A stretch of DNA of 43,387 nucleotides from Planctomycetaceae bacterium (GTDB lineage Bacteria; Planctomycetota; Planctomycetia; Planctomycetales; Planctomycetaceae), in NCBI GenBank assembly GCA_018699955.1, contig JABISG010000170.1:1-43387 (forward strand), in the 5' to 3' direction. Positions 33,304 to 41,398 of this stretch are shown here, in pieces. Every line of letters begins with the position of its first letter. Position 1 is the stretch's first letter. Made by a program: the position numbers and the translations under genes. The notes beneath the pieces were generated by a model. It was not told where the DNA came from, did no database searches, and was given only the letters and a program-made list of their open reading frames with translations.

Positions 33304-35529
33304 ATGATGGCAGCAAACGATCTTTCGCCTCGGCCGTCCAATCAGCGATCGATTCCGCTGCAAATGCGCGGCGATCTGGTGATTACGACGTCGGTATTTC
33401 AGCACGAAACGCACTGGGTGGTTAAAGACCCCGTTTCGTTGGAATACTTTCGTCTGGATCCGAGTCAGTATCACGTGCTCAAGCTGCTCGACAGTCGACA
33501 AACGCTGGCAGAAATCAGCTCGGCAATGGAGCGTGCTTTTCCCAAACAAACGTGGTCTGCGGATTCCGTTCGGCATCTGCTGATCGACCTGCATCAAAAG
33601 CGGCTTGTTGTCAGCAATCGACCAGGGCAGGGAGATGTGTTCCTGAAACGCCTACGTGAACGGCGCTGGAAAAAATTCACGCGCGTGCTACAGAACATCT
33701 TGTTCATTCGCGTTCCGGGCTGGGATCCCGAACGGTTGCTCACGCGTCTGTATCCGCTCACATCCTGGTTATTTCACCCGCTGACCGTTGCTGCGGGAGT
33801 TGCACTTGTGCTCGCATCGTGGGTGCTGCTCGCCGTCGGCTTCGAGCAGTTTCATCAGCGATTGCCCGAATTTCAGCAGTTTTTCAGCTGGCCGAATGTC
33901 GGACTGCTCTGGCTGACAATGGGCCTGGCAAAACTGGTACACGAATTGGCCCACGGCTTGGCGTGCAAACATTACGGCGTGGAATGCCACGAGATTGGTG
34001 TCGCCTTTCTCGTGTTCAGCCCGTGTTTGTATTGCGACGTGTCGGACTCGTGGATGCTGGCGAACAAATGGAAGCGAATTCTGATTGCGTCCGCTGGGAT
34101 GGCGGTCGAAGTGACGATTTCAGCGGTCGCGGCGTTTCTGTGGTGGAACACCGCGCCCGGGCTGCTCAACCATCTTTGTCTCAACGTGTTTTTCGTCACC
34201 ACGATCTCAACAATCATTTACAACGCAAATCCGCTGCTGCGTTACGACGGTTACTATATCCTCAGCGATCTGCTCGAGATTCCGAATCTGCGACCGAAAG
34301 CAGACCGGTTGTTGTGGCATGGATTTGCCTGGCACTGCATGGGGTTGAAGTTGCCCATCGACCCGTCGATGCCCAAGAAACGGCGGATGTGGTTTGCGCT
34401 GTTTTCCATCGCGTCTGCTTTGTACCGCTGGTTTCTGCTGTTCGCGATTACGTTTTTTCTCTACAACGTGCTCAAACCTTACGGGTTGAAAAACCTCGGA
34501 CTGGCGATGGGGGTGTTCTCGGCCGTCATGCTCGTCGGAAACTTCGGCGCTCAAATCCTTCGGATCATTCGCGAGTCGCACATGAAACGAATCAGTCTTC
34601 CCAGGGTCCTGACGACGTGCCTGCTGATCTTCGGTCTCGGCTGCGGTGCGTGGTTTGTTCCGCTGCCGTTACGACAGGAAGCACCGCTGCTGATTGAACC
34701 ACGTGGCATCGAACACGTTTACACGCGCACCGCCGGCTCGCTGGATTCCATGAATGTGCGTGCGGGACAACGGGTGCGTCGCGGTGACGTGTTGGCCCGG
34801 CTGTCGGACGTCACCGGCCAACTTGAATACGAGAAGATGAAGTCTGCTCGAAAGATGCAGCAGATCGAAGTGTCGATGCAGCGTTTCCTCGACAATCCTG
34901 CGCAACAACAACTGGCCACCGGCACGCTGAACGCCATCGACGAGCAGATCGAACAGTATGAACAACGATTGTCGCAGCTTGTGATTGTTGCACCCTGCGA
35001 CGGAATCGTTGTCGTGCCGTCGCCGGTTCCCGCCCCAAATCGAAGTGCGGCAGACGACCGTTTGAACGGCTGGTCCGGCATGCCTTTGGACGCACAGAAC
35101 CGTGGAAGCTGGATCCGTTCCGGAACGCACCTGCTGAGTGTGGCCCCCGATGACAGATTTGAGGCCGTCCTGTTGGTCGATCAGGCCCACCGCAACGATA
35201 TTGCTCCAGAGCAGAAGGTGGCCATCAAACTCGATCAACGCCCCGGCAAGGTCTTTCGCGGGAGAATCGTCAAGGTCTCTCAGCGGCCTCGCTCGATTGC
35301 CCCCAAAGCCCTGTCGATCAAGTTTGGCAGCGATGTCCCGACGGTGACCGATGCGCAGGGCCGCGAGGAATTGAGCCGATTCGCCTACGAGGCAGTCGCA
35401 ATCCTGGATGAACCGGGCGAACATCTGCTTGCCGGTTCACGTGGAAAGGCGCGATTCGCCGGCAAGCGCCGCACCGCAGGTCAATGGGCCTGGCGATGGC
35501 TCAACGAGACCATTCGTTTCCGCATGTGA
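33304..35529 (+). CDS. PqqD-like / M50 metalloprotease / HlyD adaptor fusion
   Basis: The 741-aa membrane protein joins three modules. Residues ~20-105 look like PqqD, the peptide-chaperone fold of RiPP pathways (VVKDPVSLEYFRLDPSQYHV, LKLLDSRQTLAEIS). Next comes a polytopic M50 site-2-protease-like domain with HELAH (His213, Glu214, His217) and the third-ligand block NPLLRYDGYYILSD (Asp315). After several TM segments, the C-terminal ~250 residues form an HlyD-type adaptor: lipoyl halves TRTAGSLDSMNVRAGQRVRR and VIVAPCDGIVVV around a coiled coil, then a beta-barrel. ATG 33304 is chosen; an ATG at 33307 and a GTG at 33283 are also in frame. It converges on the GAF–HlyD gene (49 bp between stops). 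The architecture suggests peptide or protein export coupled to intramembrane handling (inference). Confidence 0.85.
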   Translation: MMAANDLSPRPSNQRSIPLQMRGDLVITTSVFQHETHWVVKDPVSLEYFRLDPSQYHVLKLLDSRQTLAEISSAMERAFPKQTWSADSVRHLLIDLHQKRLVVSNRPGQGDVFLKRLRERRWKKFTRVLQNILFIRVPGWDPERLLTRLYPLTSWLFHPLTVAAGVALVLASWVLLAVGFEQFHQRLPEFQQFFSWPNVGLLWLTMGLAKLVHELAHGLACKHYGVECHEIGVAFLVFSPCLYCDVSDSWMLANKWKRILIASAGMAVEVTISAVAAFLWWNTAPGLLNHLCLNVFFVTTISTIIYNANPLLRYDGYYILSDLLEIPNLRPKADRLLWHGFAWHCMGLKLPIDPSMPKKRRMWFALFSIASALYRWFLLFAITFFLYNVLKPYGLKNLGLAMGVFSAVMLVGNFGAQILRIIRESHMKRISLPRVLTTCLLIFGLGCGAWFVPLPLRQEAPLLIEPRGIEHVYTRTAGSLDSMNVRAGQRVRRGDVLARLSDVTGQLEYEKMKSARKMQQIEVSMQRFLDNPAQQQLATGTLNAIDEQIEQYEQRLSQLVIVAPCDGIVVVPSPVPAPNRSAADDRLNGWSGMPLDAQNRGSWIRSGTHLLSVAPDDRFEAVLLVDQAHRNDIAPEQKVAIKLDQRPGKVFRGRIVKVSQRPRSIAPKALSIKFGSDVPTVTDAQGREELSRFAYEAVAILDEPGEHLLAGSRGKARFAGKRRTAGQWAWRWLNETIRFRM

Positions 35530-35578
35530 GTTGCTGAAGGGAGACGTGCGCCGCTTGGCGGGCTTCCCGTAAGCAACC

Positions 35579-37576
35579 TTACCAGAGATGCCTCTGCACG
35601 AATTCCACCACGTCGCCGAACAGCACGTAGGCCAGACTCGTCGTTCCGCAATCAATCTTCGCCTGGACGTCGGCACCGATCCGGCGATTGGGAATGTCGT
35701 CGCGATCGATATCCACGAGAACGCTCGATACGGTTCCGGAATCGACGGAAAGACTGGTACGGCCGGATAACTTCCCAACCGATCCGCTGTAGCGGGCTTC
35801 GGGTTTGGTTGCCAACGCAAATTCCACCGACAGTCCGCGCACTGCCTTTGGCTCCCGGCCATTGGTGAGATGTCCCACACGTTGCTCGGGAACTTCCACT
35901 TCTAACTGCCAGGGACCGGATTTATCCATCACCTGCAGTAAAACGTCGCCCCGGCGGACTGGCCGGTGTTTCAAGAGTTGGTCGATCTGAAACGTCGCGA
36001 CAGTGCCGGTGATCGGCGAACGGATGGTCTGCTGTTCGACTTGTCGTTGCAGGATTTCGTCCCGTTGTCGCAACCCATCGACTTCAATCCGCGCCTGCGC
36101 GATCCGGCCCTGCAATTCGATGAGTTCCTTGCGCGAAGATGTCCGCTGCGTCGAATCGAGTGCGGCTTCTAGCGCCGTCAGATGCTGCGTTTTCGCTTCG
36201 AGTTGATTGCGGACGGCGACATGCTGCGCGGCAATGTCGTCGTTCCGTAATTCGATTAACGCCTGCCCCTTCTCAACCTGCTGACCACCGCTCACGCGGA
36301 CTGCCACAACTTCGCCGTCCCAGGGAGCGAATACGCGGCGTTGAACGACCGGCATCAGCTTTCCGGTTCCCGTGACCCGATACGTCGCTGGTACGATGCA
36401 AAGTGTCGCAATCGAACAGGCCAGCAACGCCGCAACGATCCCGGCCACGGCCAGCCGGCGCCCGGCGAGAAGACCGAAACATCGGCCCAGTTTTCGCCGC
36501 AGCGGAAGCAAAAGCACGCCCTCGTGTTGGCGGGCATTCTCCAACGCCGTCGAGACGTGACCGGCCACCAGATCGGCCTGCCCGGCCGTCAACGGCGTCA
36601 ACCATTCGGCAGAAAACTGTTCGATGATCAGCACACCAAATGCTCGGGGCAACTCGTCGGCCGGTTTGTCCGGCTGGTCGAGTTTCGATTCCAGCAGCGG
36701 AATCACGACGATCGTTCTCGAGTTGCTGGCTTCCGAGTAGTCTTGCAGTTGCCGTTCGAGGTGCGGCGGTGCCGCCATCAACCGCCCCGAATAACTGACC
36801 GTTTGCGCCTCGTCAATCACTTCGGATGCGAGTGCCGTAAGTCCGCTGACGGCGTTGGAGCGTTGCGAGATCGATTCCTGGCCACTCACGGCCACCAGAA
36901 TTGTCCTCGGCCCACGGCGAACGGCAATACTCACGCGGTCGCAGTCGAGTAAATGCCGCGAGTCGTTGACGGCTGCCGTTGTGATTCGGGACGAATCGAG
37001 CGATTGGTGAAGTGAGGACTGGAATTGCTCAAACCGGTCCCAGAATTCGAGTTGGTCATTCGGAGAAGTGAGCTGTTGCCTCCATGCCAGATATCGTCCG
37101 GCGTGGTGGCACATTTCCTCGACAAACTGCAGTTGTTCCAGTCGATCTTCGGCTCGAGAATCGGGGGGAAGAAACAGTTCGACCACGCCGACATTGGCAT
37201 CGCCACTTCGAATGGGTACCGCCAGCAAAGGCCGATCGACCGGGCTTTCGCTTTCGCCGTCGTCGCGGAAACTATGAACTTTCGGCTCGCCGTTCTGAAT
37301 CGCATCCAGCATGTACTGAATGTTGAGACGGCTCGCATTGCGGTTCTGATCCAGCCCGAGCGCATCGAACCCCGATTCGCAAACCCGGTTCACCATGCCG
37401 TTCTGATCGAGCAGCCAGACGGCGCCCGCATCAGCCTTTACGACCGAACAGAGTTTTGCCACAAGCTGGGAAAAGAAATCGCTTTCAGCGACATCCGAGC
37501 GGGCCAGCTGTTCGATCTCGATCGAGCCTGTTTCAAAGAGGCCGTTGTTCGATACCGCATCGACGGGAACTGTCAT
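35579..37576 (-). CDS. GAF-domain / HlyD adaptor fusion protein
   Basis: The 665-aa protein has two GAF-like sensor domains in the cytoplasmic N-terminal half (residues ~35-170, with LCSVVKADAGAVWLLD and AVPIRSGDANVGVVELFLPP; ~185-345, with HLLDCDRVSIAVRRG and FGVLIIEQFSAEW). One membrane span follows (RRLAVAGIVAALLACSIATL). Next comes a periplasmic HlyD unit: lipoyl half VFAPWDGEVVAVRVSGGQQV, a coiled coil (~450-520), the second lipoyl half TIRSPITGTVATFQI, and a barrel (GPWQLEVEVPEQRVGHL). It could let a cytoplasmic small-molecule signal act on an export channel (inference). It is convergent with the M50–HlyD gene, and such adaptors probably act as a pair. The start was taken at position 37576, the first initiator of the frame, before TVPVDAVSNN. 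Confidence 0.85.
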   Translation of the reverse strand: MTVPVDAVSNNGLFETGSIEIEQLARSDVAESDFFSQLVAKLCSVVKADAGAVWLLDQNGMVNRVCESGFDALGLDQNRNASRLNIQYMLDAIQNGEPKVHSFRDDGESESPVDRPLLAVPIRSGDANVGVVELFLPPDSRAEDRLEQLQFVEEMCHHAGRYLAWRQQLTSPNDQLEFWDRFEQFQSSLHQSLDSSRITTAAVNDSRHLLDCDRVSIAVRRGPRTILVAVSGQESISQRSNAVSGLTALASEVIDEAQTVSYSGRLMAAPPHLERQLQDYSEASNSRTIVVIPLLESKLDQPDKPADELPRAFGVLIIEQFSAEWLTPLTAGQADLVAGHVSTALENARQHEGVLLLPLRRKLGRCFGLLAGRRLAVAGIVAALLACSIATLCIVPATYRVTGTGKLMPVVQRRVFAPWDGEVVAVRVSGGQQVEKGQALIELRNDDIAAQHVAVRNQLEAKTQHLTALEAALDSTQRTSSRKELIELQGRIAQARIEVDGLRQRDEILQRQVEQQTIRSPITGTVATFQIDQLLKHRPVRRGDVLLQVMDKSGPWQLEVEVPEQRVGHLTNGREPKAVRGLSVEFALATKPEARYSGSVGKLSGRTSLSVDSGTVSSVLVDIDRDDIPNRRIGADVQAKIDCGTTSLAYVLFGDVVEFVQRHLW

Positions 37577-37890
37577 TTTCGTTCGTGGCCTGGGGGAGAA
37601 TGGGGACGCCTGGGGATGTCCAGCCCCGGCGAACTCTCGCCGAATTCGCCAAATCTGTCAAGCGGATTGCCGACGGTCGCTTCCGAAATCGCAGCAGGCA
37701 ACGCGGCGCAAAGAGGTCTCGGCTTTGTTGTCGTCAACAGAATCAGGAGACGAACAGATGACGTACTATCGAAGTGTGGTTTGATGGCAGCCACCAATGG
37801 ACTGACCGTTAGCGCGAACGACGCGTTGACCGTGATCAACCTGGCCAACGCCCGCAATTCCGCCGAAACCAACCGAGACAAGAGGGGGGC

Positions 37891-37904
37891 CTGTCAAATG
37901 ACAG
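37891..37904. promoter_or_regulatory. CTGTCA-aa-TGACAG palindrome
   Basis: This perfect 6-bp palindrome with a 2-nt centre has the shape of a dimeric regulator site. It lies 315 bp upstream of the GAF–HlyD start and immediately next to the hairpin at 37906. Confidence 0.4.
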
Positions 37905-37905
37905 C

Positions 37906-37942
37906 GGCTCGCAAGTGGCAATAGAATTAGCACTTGCGAGCC
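37906..37942. terminator. 12-bp-stem hairpin, possible terminator
   Basis: GGCTCGCAAGTG and CACTTGCGAGCC form a perfect 12-bp stem with a 13-nt AT-rich loop. There is no adjacent T-run on either strand. It lies ~290 bp downstream of the UspA stop on the minus strand and could end that transcript, or be an insertion-scar or REP-like element. Confidence 0.4.
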
Positions 37943-38019
37943 CCGTACTCTTTGAAAGCGGAGAGAGGGGGATTCGATCACGCCGTTCGTCGTAGCCCAT
38001 TGTGAGGGCTGGAGTTGCG

Positions 38020-38277
38020 ATGCCCCCCCCCCCGATTTCACTAGGTATTACAGCATTCTGGTTGATTGCGGTTGTTTTTGGTTATTTGGCATTGGTTTCA
38101 GCACACCCGGTCTCCCCGCCGTTGGTGGCAACACCCCAGGGCAGTTCCTCGAATCGGCACGGGGCTGCTGGGGGACGGGAAGCGACCAATGTTTCGGTTA
38201 CACCTCAGAAGCTACCGCCAAGAACCCGTTGCTACTTCACCAGCAGAACCGGACACGGGCAAATGATCGATACCTGA
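38020..38277 (+). other. Possible small membrane ORF starting with a C11 tract
   Basis: ATG 38020 follows GGAG (38011-38014) at a good distance and is directly followed by eleven C (38023-38033). With 11 C the frame encodes 85 residues with one hydrophobic segment (ISLGITAFWLIAVVFGYLAL). With 12 C a different, less hydrophobic frame would be read. The 3' end overlaps the uspA gene on the other strand. This could be a phase-variable small protein or chance; confidence as a gene is low. Confidence 0.2.
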
Positions 38278-38660
38278 TAACTCAGCGTCGCCCAGTTGCG
38301 AACGGGATCTTTGATACCAACTTTGTGCGAACTGAGTATCACAAGATCGACTTGCCAATCGGCCGCACAACGCACGATGTCCGGACCTCTCTTACCGATG
38401 GCAATTTCGATGTCCACCTGCAGATTCTCTGCTTTGAACCGTTTGGCAATCGTCTCCAGCTTCGTCTTGGCGCTCATTCTAAGTTTGTCGTAGAGATCTT
38501 GAACGTCGTCCTCAGGCAAGCCGGGGATTGTTTCGATGACGTGCAACAACGCAATCTGGGAGCGGTTTTGTTTGGCCAATTCGAGACAAATATTCAGGGC
38601 GGCTTCGTTCTTGTCTGTGAAATCAAGTGGAACCAGGATCTTTTCAAATAGTGAAGGCAT
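38232..38660 (-). CDS. Universal stress protein (UspA family)
   Basis: This 142-aa single-domain UspA protein is of standard length. It opens with FEKILVPLDFTDKNEAAL, the beta-1 strand plus the conserved Asp that contacts nucleotide. It continues with LLHVIETIP and the block DIVRCAADWQVDLVILSSHK near the C-terminus, and closes with CPVLLVK. The usual ATP-binding G-2X-G-9X-G(S/T) loop is replaced by SSHKVGIKDPVRNWATLS, which lacks the clear glycine pattern, so ATP binding is doubtful. The ATG at 38660 has GGGAG upstream; the frame is open to 38861, but the extension is not UspA-like. It lies in a leftward stress block and ends with TAG. Confidence 0.87.
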   Translation of the reverse strand: MPSLFEKILVPLDFTDKNEAALNICLELAKQNRSQIALLHVIETIPGLPEDDVQDLYDKLRMSAKTKLETIAKRFKAENLQVDIEIAIGKRGPDIVRCAADWQVDLVILSSHKVGIKDPVRNWATLSYQVSIICPCPVLLVK

Positions 38661-38864
38661 TAGTTTTCGCTCCCAGGAAATGACATTGAGTTGACTTGGC
38701 GGTGCAGCAGTGATGTTTGAGCGGACTACTCTTGCCGTACGCTGAGCACGCGGCAGGCGGATTGGCAGTCCTTGCTCCTTTCCATCGTCAATATTTTGGT
38801 GATCAGTTGACGCGACTGCAGACTGGTTGGCTCCCCGGCTGACGGCATCCGCCACTGTCAAGCG

Positions 38865-39323
38865 TCAATCGGCAGCACCGATGTCCTGACCGTAGGCTGC
38901 TTGAGCGATCGTGTTTTCGCGACCTTCGTGTTGCCGCAATGCGCCTATGAACTCCTCGAATTCCCGCATCGCCTGCTGCCAACTCGCGAATGGCGGTTCG
39001 GTTTCATGCAATCGTGCGATGAAACGGTCCAACGTCAGCAACAACTCTCCGTGCTGACCACCGAGTTCCTCGATTTCCTTAGCAAACCGCGGCGCAATCT
39101 CCACGATTGGCGAAAGGTAGCCTCCCTTTTCTTCTTCCTCAAAATGAGTGCGGAGCCGATCACGTAGCTGCTCCATTCGAGTACCCATTTCGCCGAAGCG
39201 GGGAATACCGTGCTCGCCCACTGCGGTGGCCCATTCGCGCAACTCCGCGATTTTCGTTAGCAGCGCGCGATGTTCGGCAAGCAATAAATTCAGGTCGTCG
39301 ATCGGGATCTTGTCGTCCGCCAT
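38865..39323 (-). CDS. Hemerythrin-like (HHE) protein
   Basis: This 152-aa four-helix protein carries the HHE cation-binding pattern: LLAEHRALL in helix 1, RTHFEEEEKGGYL in helix 2, LGGQHGELLLTL in helix 3 and LRQHEGRENTIAQA in helix 4. The His and Glu residues can hold a di-iron site. Such proteins sense or bind oxygen or NO, or store iron. It sits 36 bp downstream of the second UspA gene on the same strand, and the first UspA start lies ~200 bp further on. Neighbouring UspA and Hsp20 genes suggest a stress or low-oxygen response, which fits a di-iron sensor. Family assignment is good; ligand and role are inferred. Confidence 0.82.
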   Translation of the reverse strand: MADDKIPIDDLNLLLAEHRALLTKIAELREWATAVGEHGIPRFGEMGTRMEQLRDRLRTHFEEEEKGGYLSPIVEIAPRFAKEIEELGGQHGELLLTLDRFIARLHETEPPFASWQQAMREFEEFIGALRQHEGRENTIAQAAYGQDIGAAD

Positions 39324-39359
39324 CGCGTAACTCCGTTAGTGGGTCTCGCTTGGATCAAG

Positions 39360-39785
39360 TCATCGCACCATCCATGTGGAACAGGGCGCGTGGGGAACGA
39401 TGCGGTTCGAAACGCTACCCAGCAAGAACCGCGTGACGGTGTCCCGTCCGTGCGAACCGACGACGACGAGATCGGCGTCAAGTTCCTTTGCGGCGCTGAC
39501 AATCTCTCTCGCCGCATGTCCCTCACGGATCGTGGTGTTGACCTTCCATCTCGCTCGTTCCAGCGATGATGTCTGCCGGGTGAACGCCGCCTTCATCTCC
39601 AGGTGAAGTTGCTCGTTCCAATCCTGTAACAATTCCTGCTGCTCCAGCTTTGAAACGAATGGCGGCGGCAACTCGAAAACGTCCAGCAGAGTCAACTCAC
39701 TCTCTGCAGGAAACGGGAAGCGGTTCAACAGACAGATTGCCGCTTCCGAATGAACGGAGCTATCGGTCGCGAAGAGGATTTTCAT
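39360..39785 (-). CDS. Universal stress protein (UspA family), ATP-binding type
   Basis: This 141-aa UspA protein begins with MKILFATDSSVHSEAAI, carrying the N-terminal Asp. It keeps a full C-terminal nucleotide loop, VVVGSHGRDTVTRFLLGSVS (G-2X-G-9X-G-S), so ATP binding is expected, unlike the other UspA in this block. The ATG at 39785 is chosen for the family-like start and the GGAG about 9 nt upstream; the frame is open to 39818. It lies between the serine-protease and hemerythrin genes, all leftward with short gaps, probably one transcript. Confidence 0.9.
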   Translation of the reverse strand: MKILFATDSSVHSEAAICLLNRFPFPAESELTLLDVFELPPPFVSKLEQQELLQDWNEQLHLEMKAAFTRQTSSLERARWKVNTTIREGHAAREIVSAAKELDADLVVVGSHGRDTVTRFLLGSVSNRIVPHAPCSTWMVR

Positions 39786-39832
39786 TCTCGCATCTCCAAG
39801 ACAGCACGCGTCGGTCACTCATGCAGGTGAGT

Positions 39833-40528
39833 TCACGGAGAGGAGGCCTGGCGAGGCGGCGTTGCTGCCGTTCCAGATGAGCAGTGATCGAGTAGATCGT
39901 AAATCGGGCTCAATCCGCAATACAAGCCACGGCGGTTGTGGTGGTCGGCGGCGCTGGTCACGCCGATAATCCATCTCGTCTTATCATGAATCAAGGGACC
40001 ACCAGAATCGCCCCCCCGCGGCAGGCCGGTGGTTTCTATGTTGGCCGGTCCGAGATAGCGGTTGACGTCTGTCACAACTTGCCGCAGAGAAAACAGATGT
40101 TCGCTGCGATTCTGGGGCCTCCACGTGTAGGCAAACACCCCGTCACCGGCCTGCACTTTGTGGCCGCGCGGCGCCAATTTGTAGGCGGTTTTGAGCGTCT
40201 GTGGTTTGTCGAATCTCAACAACCCCACATCGGCTTCGTGATTCAAACACAATACAGAGGCGGTGGTCCGCCGGTAGGGCATCCAGGTGTCTGCAGAGAG
40301 GATGAGTACTTCAGACCGTGCGCCAGGTCCGCTGGCCGCTTGGCAGCAATGTCCGCAACTGAGGATCAGATCGTTGCCGATGTGTGCACCCGTAAAGTAC
40401 ACGATGTCGCCGTTCGTGAGGTGGGTGCGAATGCGAACCAATCCCAGATCGGCCGCATCAACCGGTGCCGCCAAGAACAACAGGCACACGGCCGCAAGCC
40501 AGCTGTAACGTACTCCAACAAAGCACAT
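39833..40528 (-). CDS. Secreted trypsin-like serine protease
   Basis: The 231-aa protein has a signal peptide (YSWLAAVCLLFLAAPVDA) and an intact chymotrypsin-fold triad: His in LILSCGHCC, Asp in NHEADVGLLRF and Ser in GLPRGGDSGGPLI. There is no PDZ domain, so it is not a full HtrA/Deg protein. It would act in the periplasm or outside the cell. AAGG precedes the ATG at 40528 by 9 nt. Substrate unknown. It lies 47 bp upstream of the UspA gene on the same strand and ~300 bp downstream of hsp20. Confidence 0.86.
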   Translation of the reverse strand: MCFVGVRYSWLAAVCLLFLAAPVDAADLGLVRIRTHLTNGDIVYFTGAHIGNDLILSCGHCCQAASGPGARSEVLILSADTWMPYRRTTASVLCLNHEADVGLLRFDKPQTLKTAYKLAPRGHKVQAGDGVFAYTWRPQNRSEHLFSLRQVVTDVNRYLGPANIETTGLPRGGDSGGPLIHDKTRWIIGVTSAADHHNRRGLYCGLSPIYDLLDHCSSGTAATPPRQASSP

Positions 40529-40832
40529 GGAATCAGCCTTTTCGGGAAGATTTCAAGTGTGCGGTCCGAATCGGGCGAACCGCCGTGGCAAACTAGGAGA
40601 CTGGGGGCAATGAACGACGCCAGATTCAGGCACCGGGTTGTCGAATTTTCGGAGGAATTGAGAGTAGGAAACCCATTATGGAGGAATCGACAATCACCGC
40701 AACGGCTCTTTAAGCGTTCGATGGACTGCGAACGATTATCGTACGGAGAACCTGGCGCGGAACATGGGCCACGGCAGTCAGCCCGGTCGCTACTGGAGAG
40801 AAAGCCCCGGCTTCGTGCGAAAGCCGGATCGA
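40529..40832. other. Intergenic region between hsp20 and protease genes
   Basis: This 304-bp gap has no supportable gene. Its right end holds the hsp20 terminator hairpin; the rest should include the leftward promoter of the protease/UspA/hemerythrin group, although I found no clear -35/-10 pair. Confidence 0.4.
40807..40827 (-). terminator. Hairpin terminator after hsp20
   Basis: CCGGCTT and AAGCCGG form a perfect 7-bp stem 5 nt after the hsp20 stop. On the minus strand the hairpin is followed by GGGCTTTCTCTC, a moderate pyrimidine tail. Confidence 0.6.
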
Positions 40833-41306
40833 CTATTTTGCTCTCACGGGAATCTTGTGCGTTCTTGCTTGCTCGGCCTTCGGCAGTGTGATGCGGAGTA
40901 CGCCCTCGCAGCATTCGGCCTCGACCTCGTTATCCTGGACGTCGCAAGGGAGTGTCATCGTGCGGGCGAACTTGCCAACGTGACGTTCGGTTCGGTGCCA
41001 CGTCTTGCCTTTCTCCTCGCGTTCTTCTTTTCGCTCGCCGGTGATCTGCAGCAGATTGCCGCGAACCTCGACATCGACTTCTTCGGGTTTGATGCCAGGC
41101 AGATCGACGCGGATTTCTATCGCATCGTCGGTCTCGGAGACGTCAATCGATGGGTGGAACTCCGTGGAGAGCCAGTGGCTGCCGTCCCATTCGCGAGAGA
41201 AACTCGCCATCAGATCGTCCATCTGGTGCTGCAACGAGCGGAACGGGTCGCGGTCGAAAAAGCGTCCCAGTCCAGTGGCAGGGCGGGGTGACAATTCGGT
41301 CGTCAT
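40833..41306 (-). CDS. Small heat-shock protein (Hsp20/alpha-crystallin)
   Basis: This 157-aa protein has the alpha-crystallin domain from ~residue 50: PSIDVSETDDAIEIRVDLPG, then ITGERKEE, and near the end the conserved GVLRITLPK motif. The N-terminal arm (FFDRDPFRSLQHQMDDLMAS) is typical of bacterial class A Hsp20. It holds unfolding proteins in an ATP-independent way. The ATG at 41306 has a strong GGAG ribosome-binding site. An 8-bp inverted repeat precedes it and a hairpin terminator follows. No CIRCE element is seen. Confidence 0.93.
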   Translation of the reverse strand: MTTELSPRPATGLGRFFDRDPFRSLQHQMDDLMASFSREWDGSHWLSTEFHPSIDVSETDDAIEIRVDLPGIKPEEVDVEVRGNLLQITGERKEEREEKGKTWHRTERHVGKFARTMTLPCDVQDNEVEAECCEGVLRITLPKAEQARTHKIPVRAK

Positions 41307-41359
41307 GGCTTGACTCCTTTTTTCGCTAATGGCTTTCCAACAGACCCGACTACAAACCG

Positions 41360-41382
41360 CAATTTCGTCGCGCGCGAAATTG
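41360..41382. promoter_or_regulatory. CAATTTCG-N7-CGAAATTG inverted repeat upstream of hsp20
   Basis: This perfect 8-bp inverted repeat with a 7-nt GC-rich centre lies 54 bp before the hsp20 ATG and 17 bp after the stop of the preceding gene. It may be an operator, a terminator of the upstream gene or an RNA element in the hsp20 leader. Confidence 0.45.
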
Positions 41383-41398
41383 GGTTTTCCACGGGACC

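Larger units (their letters stand above)
37577..38231. other. 655-bp region without a firm gene
   Basis: No convincing gene lies here. It contains a TGTCA palindrome, a 12-bp-stem hairpin, a C11 tract just after an ATG, and a short stretch whose rightward reading resembles a worn dockerin repeat (NGLTVSANDALTVINLAN, ~37796-37849). The leftward promoter of the GAF–HlyD gene must lie in its left part. Confidence 0.5.
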
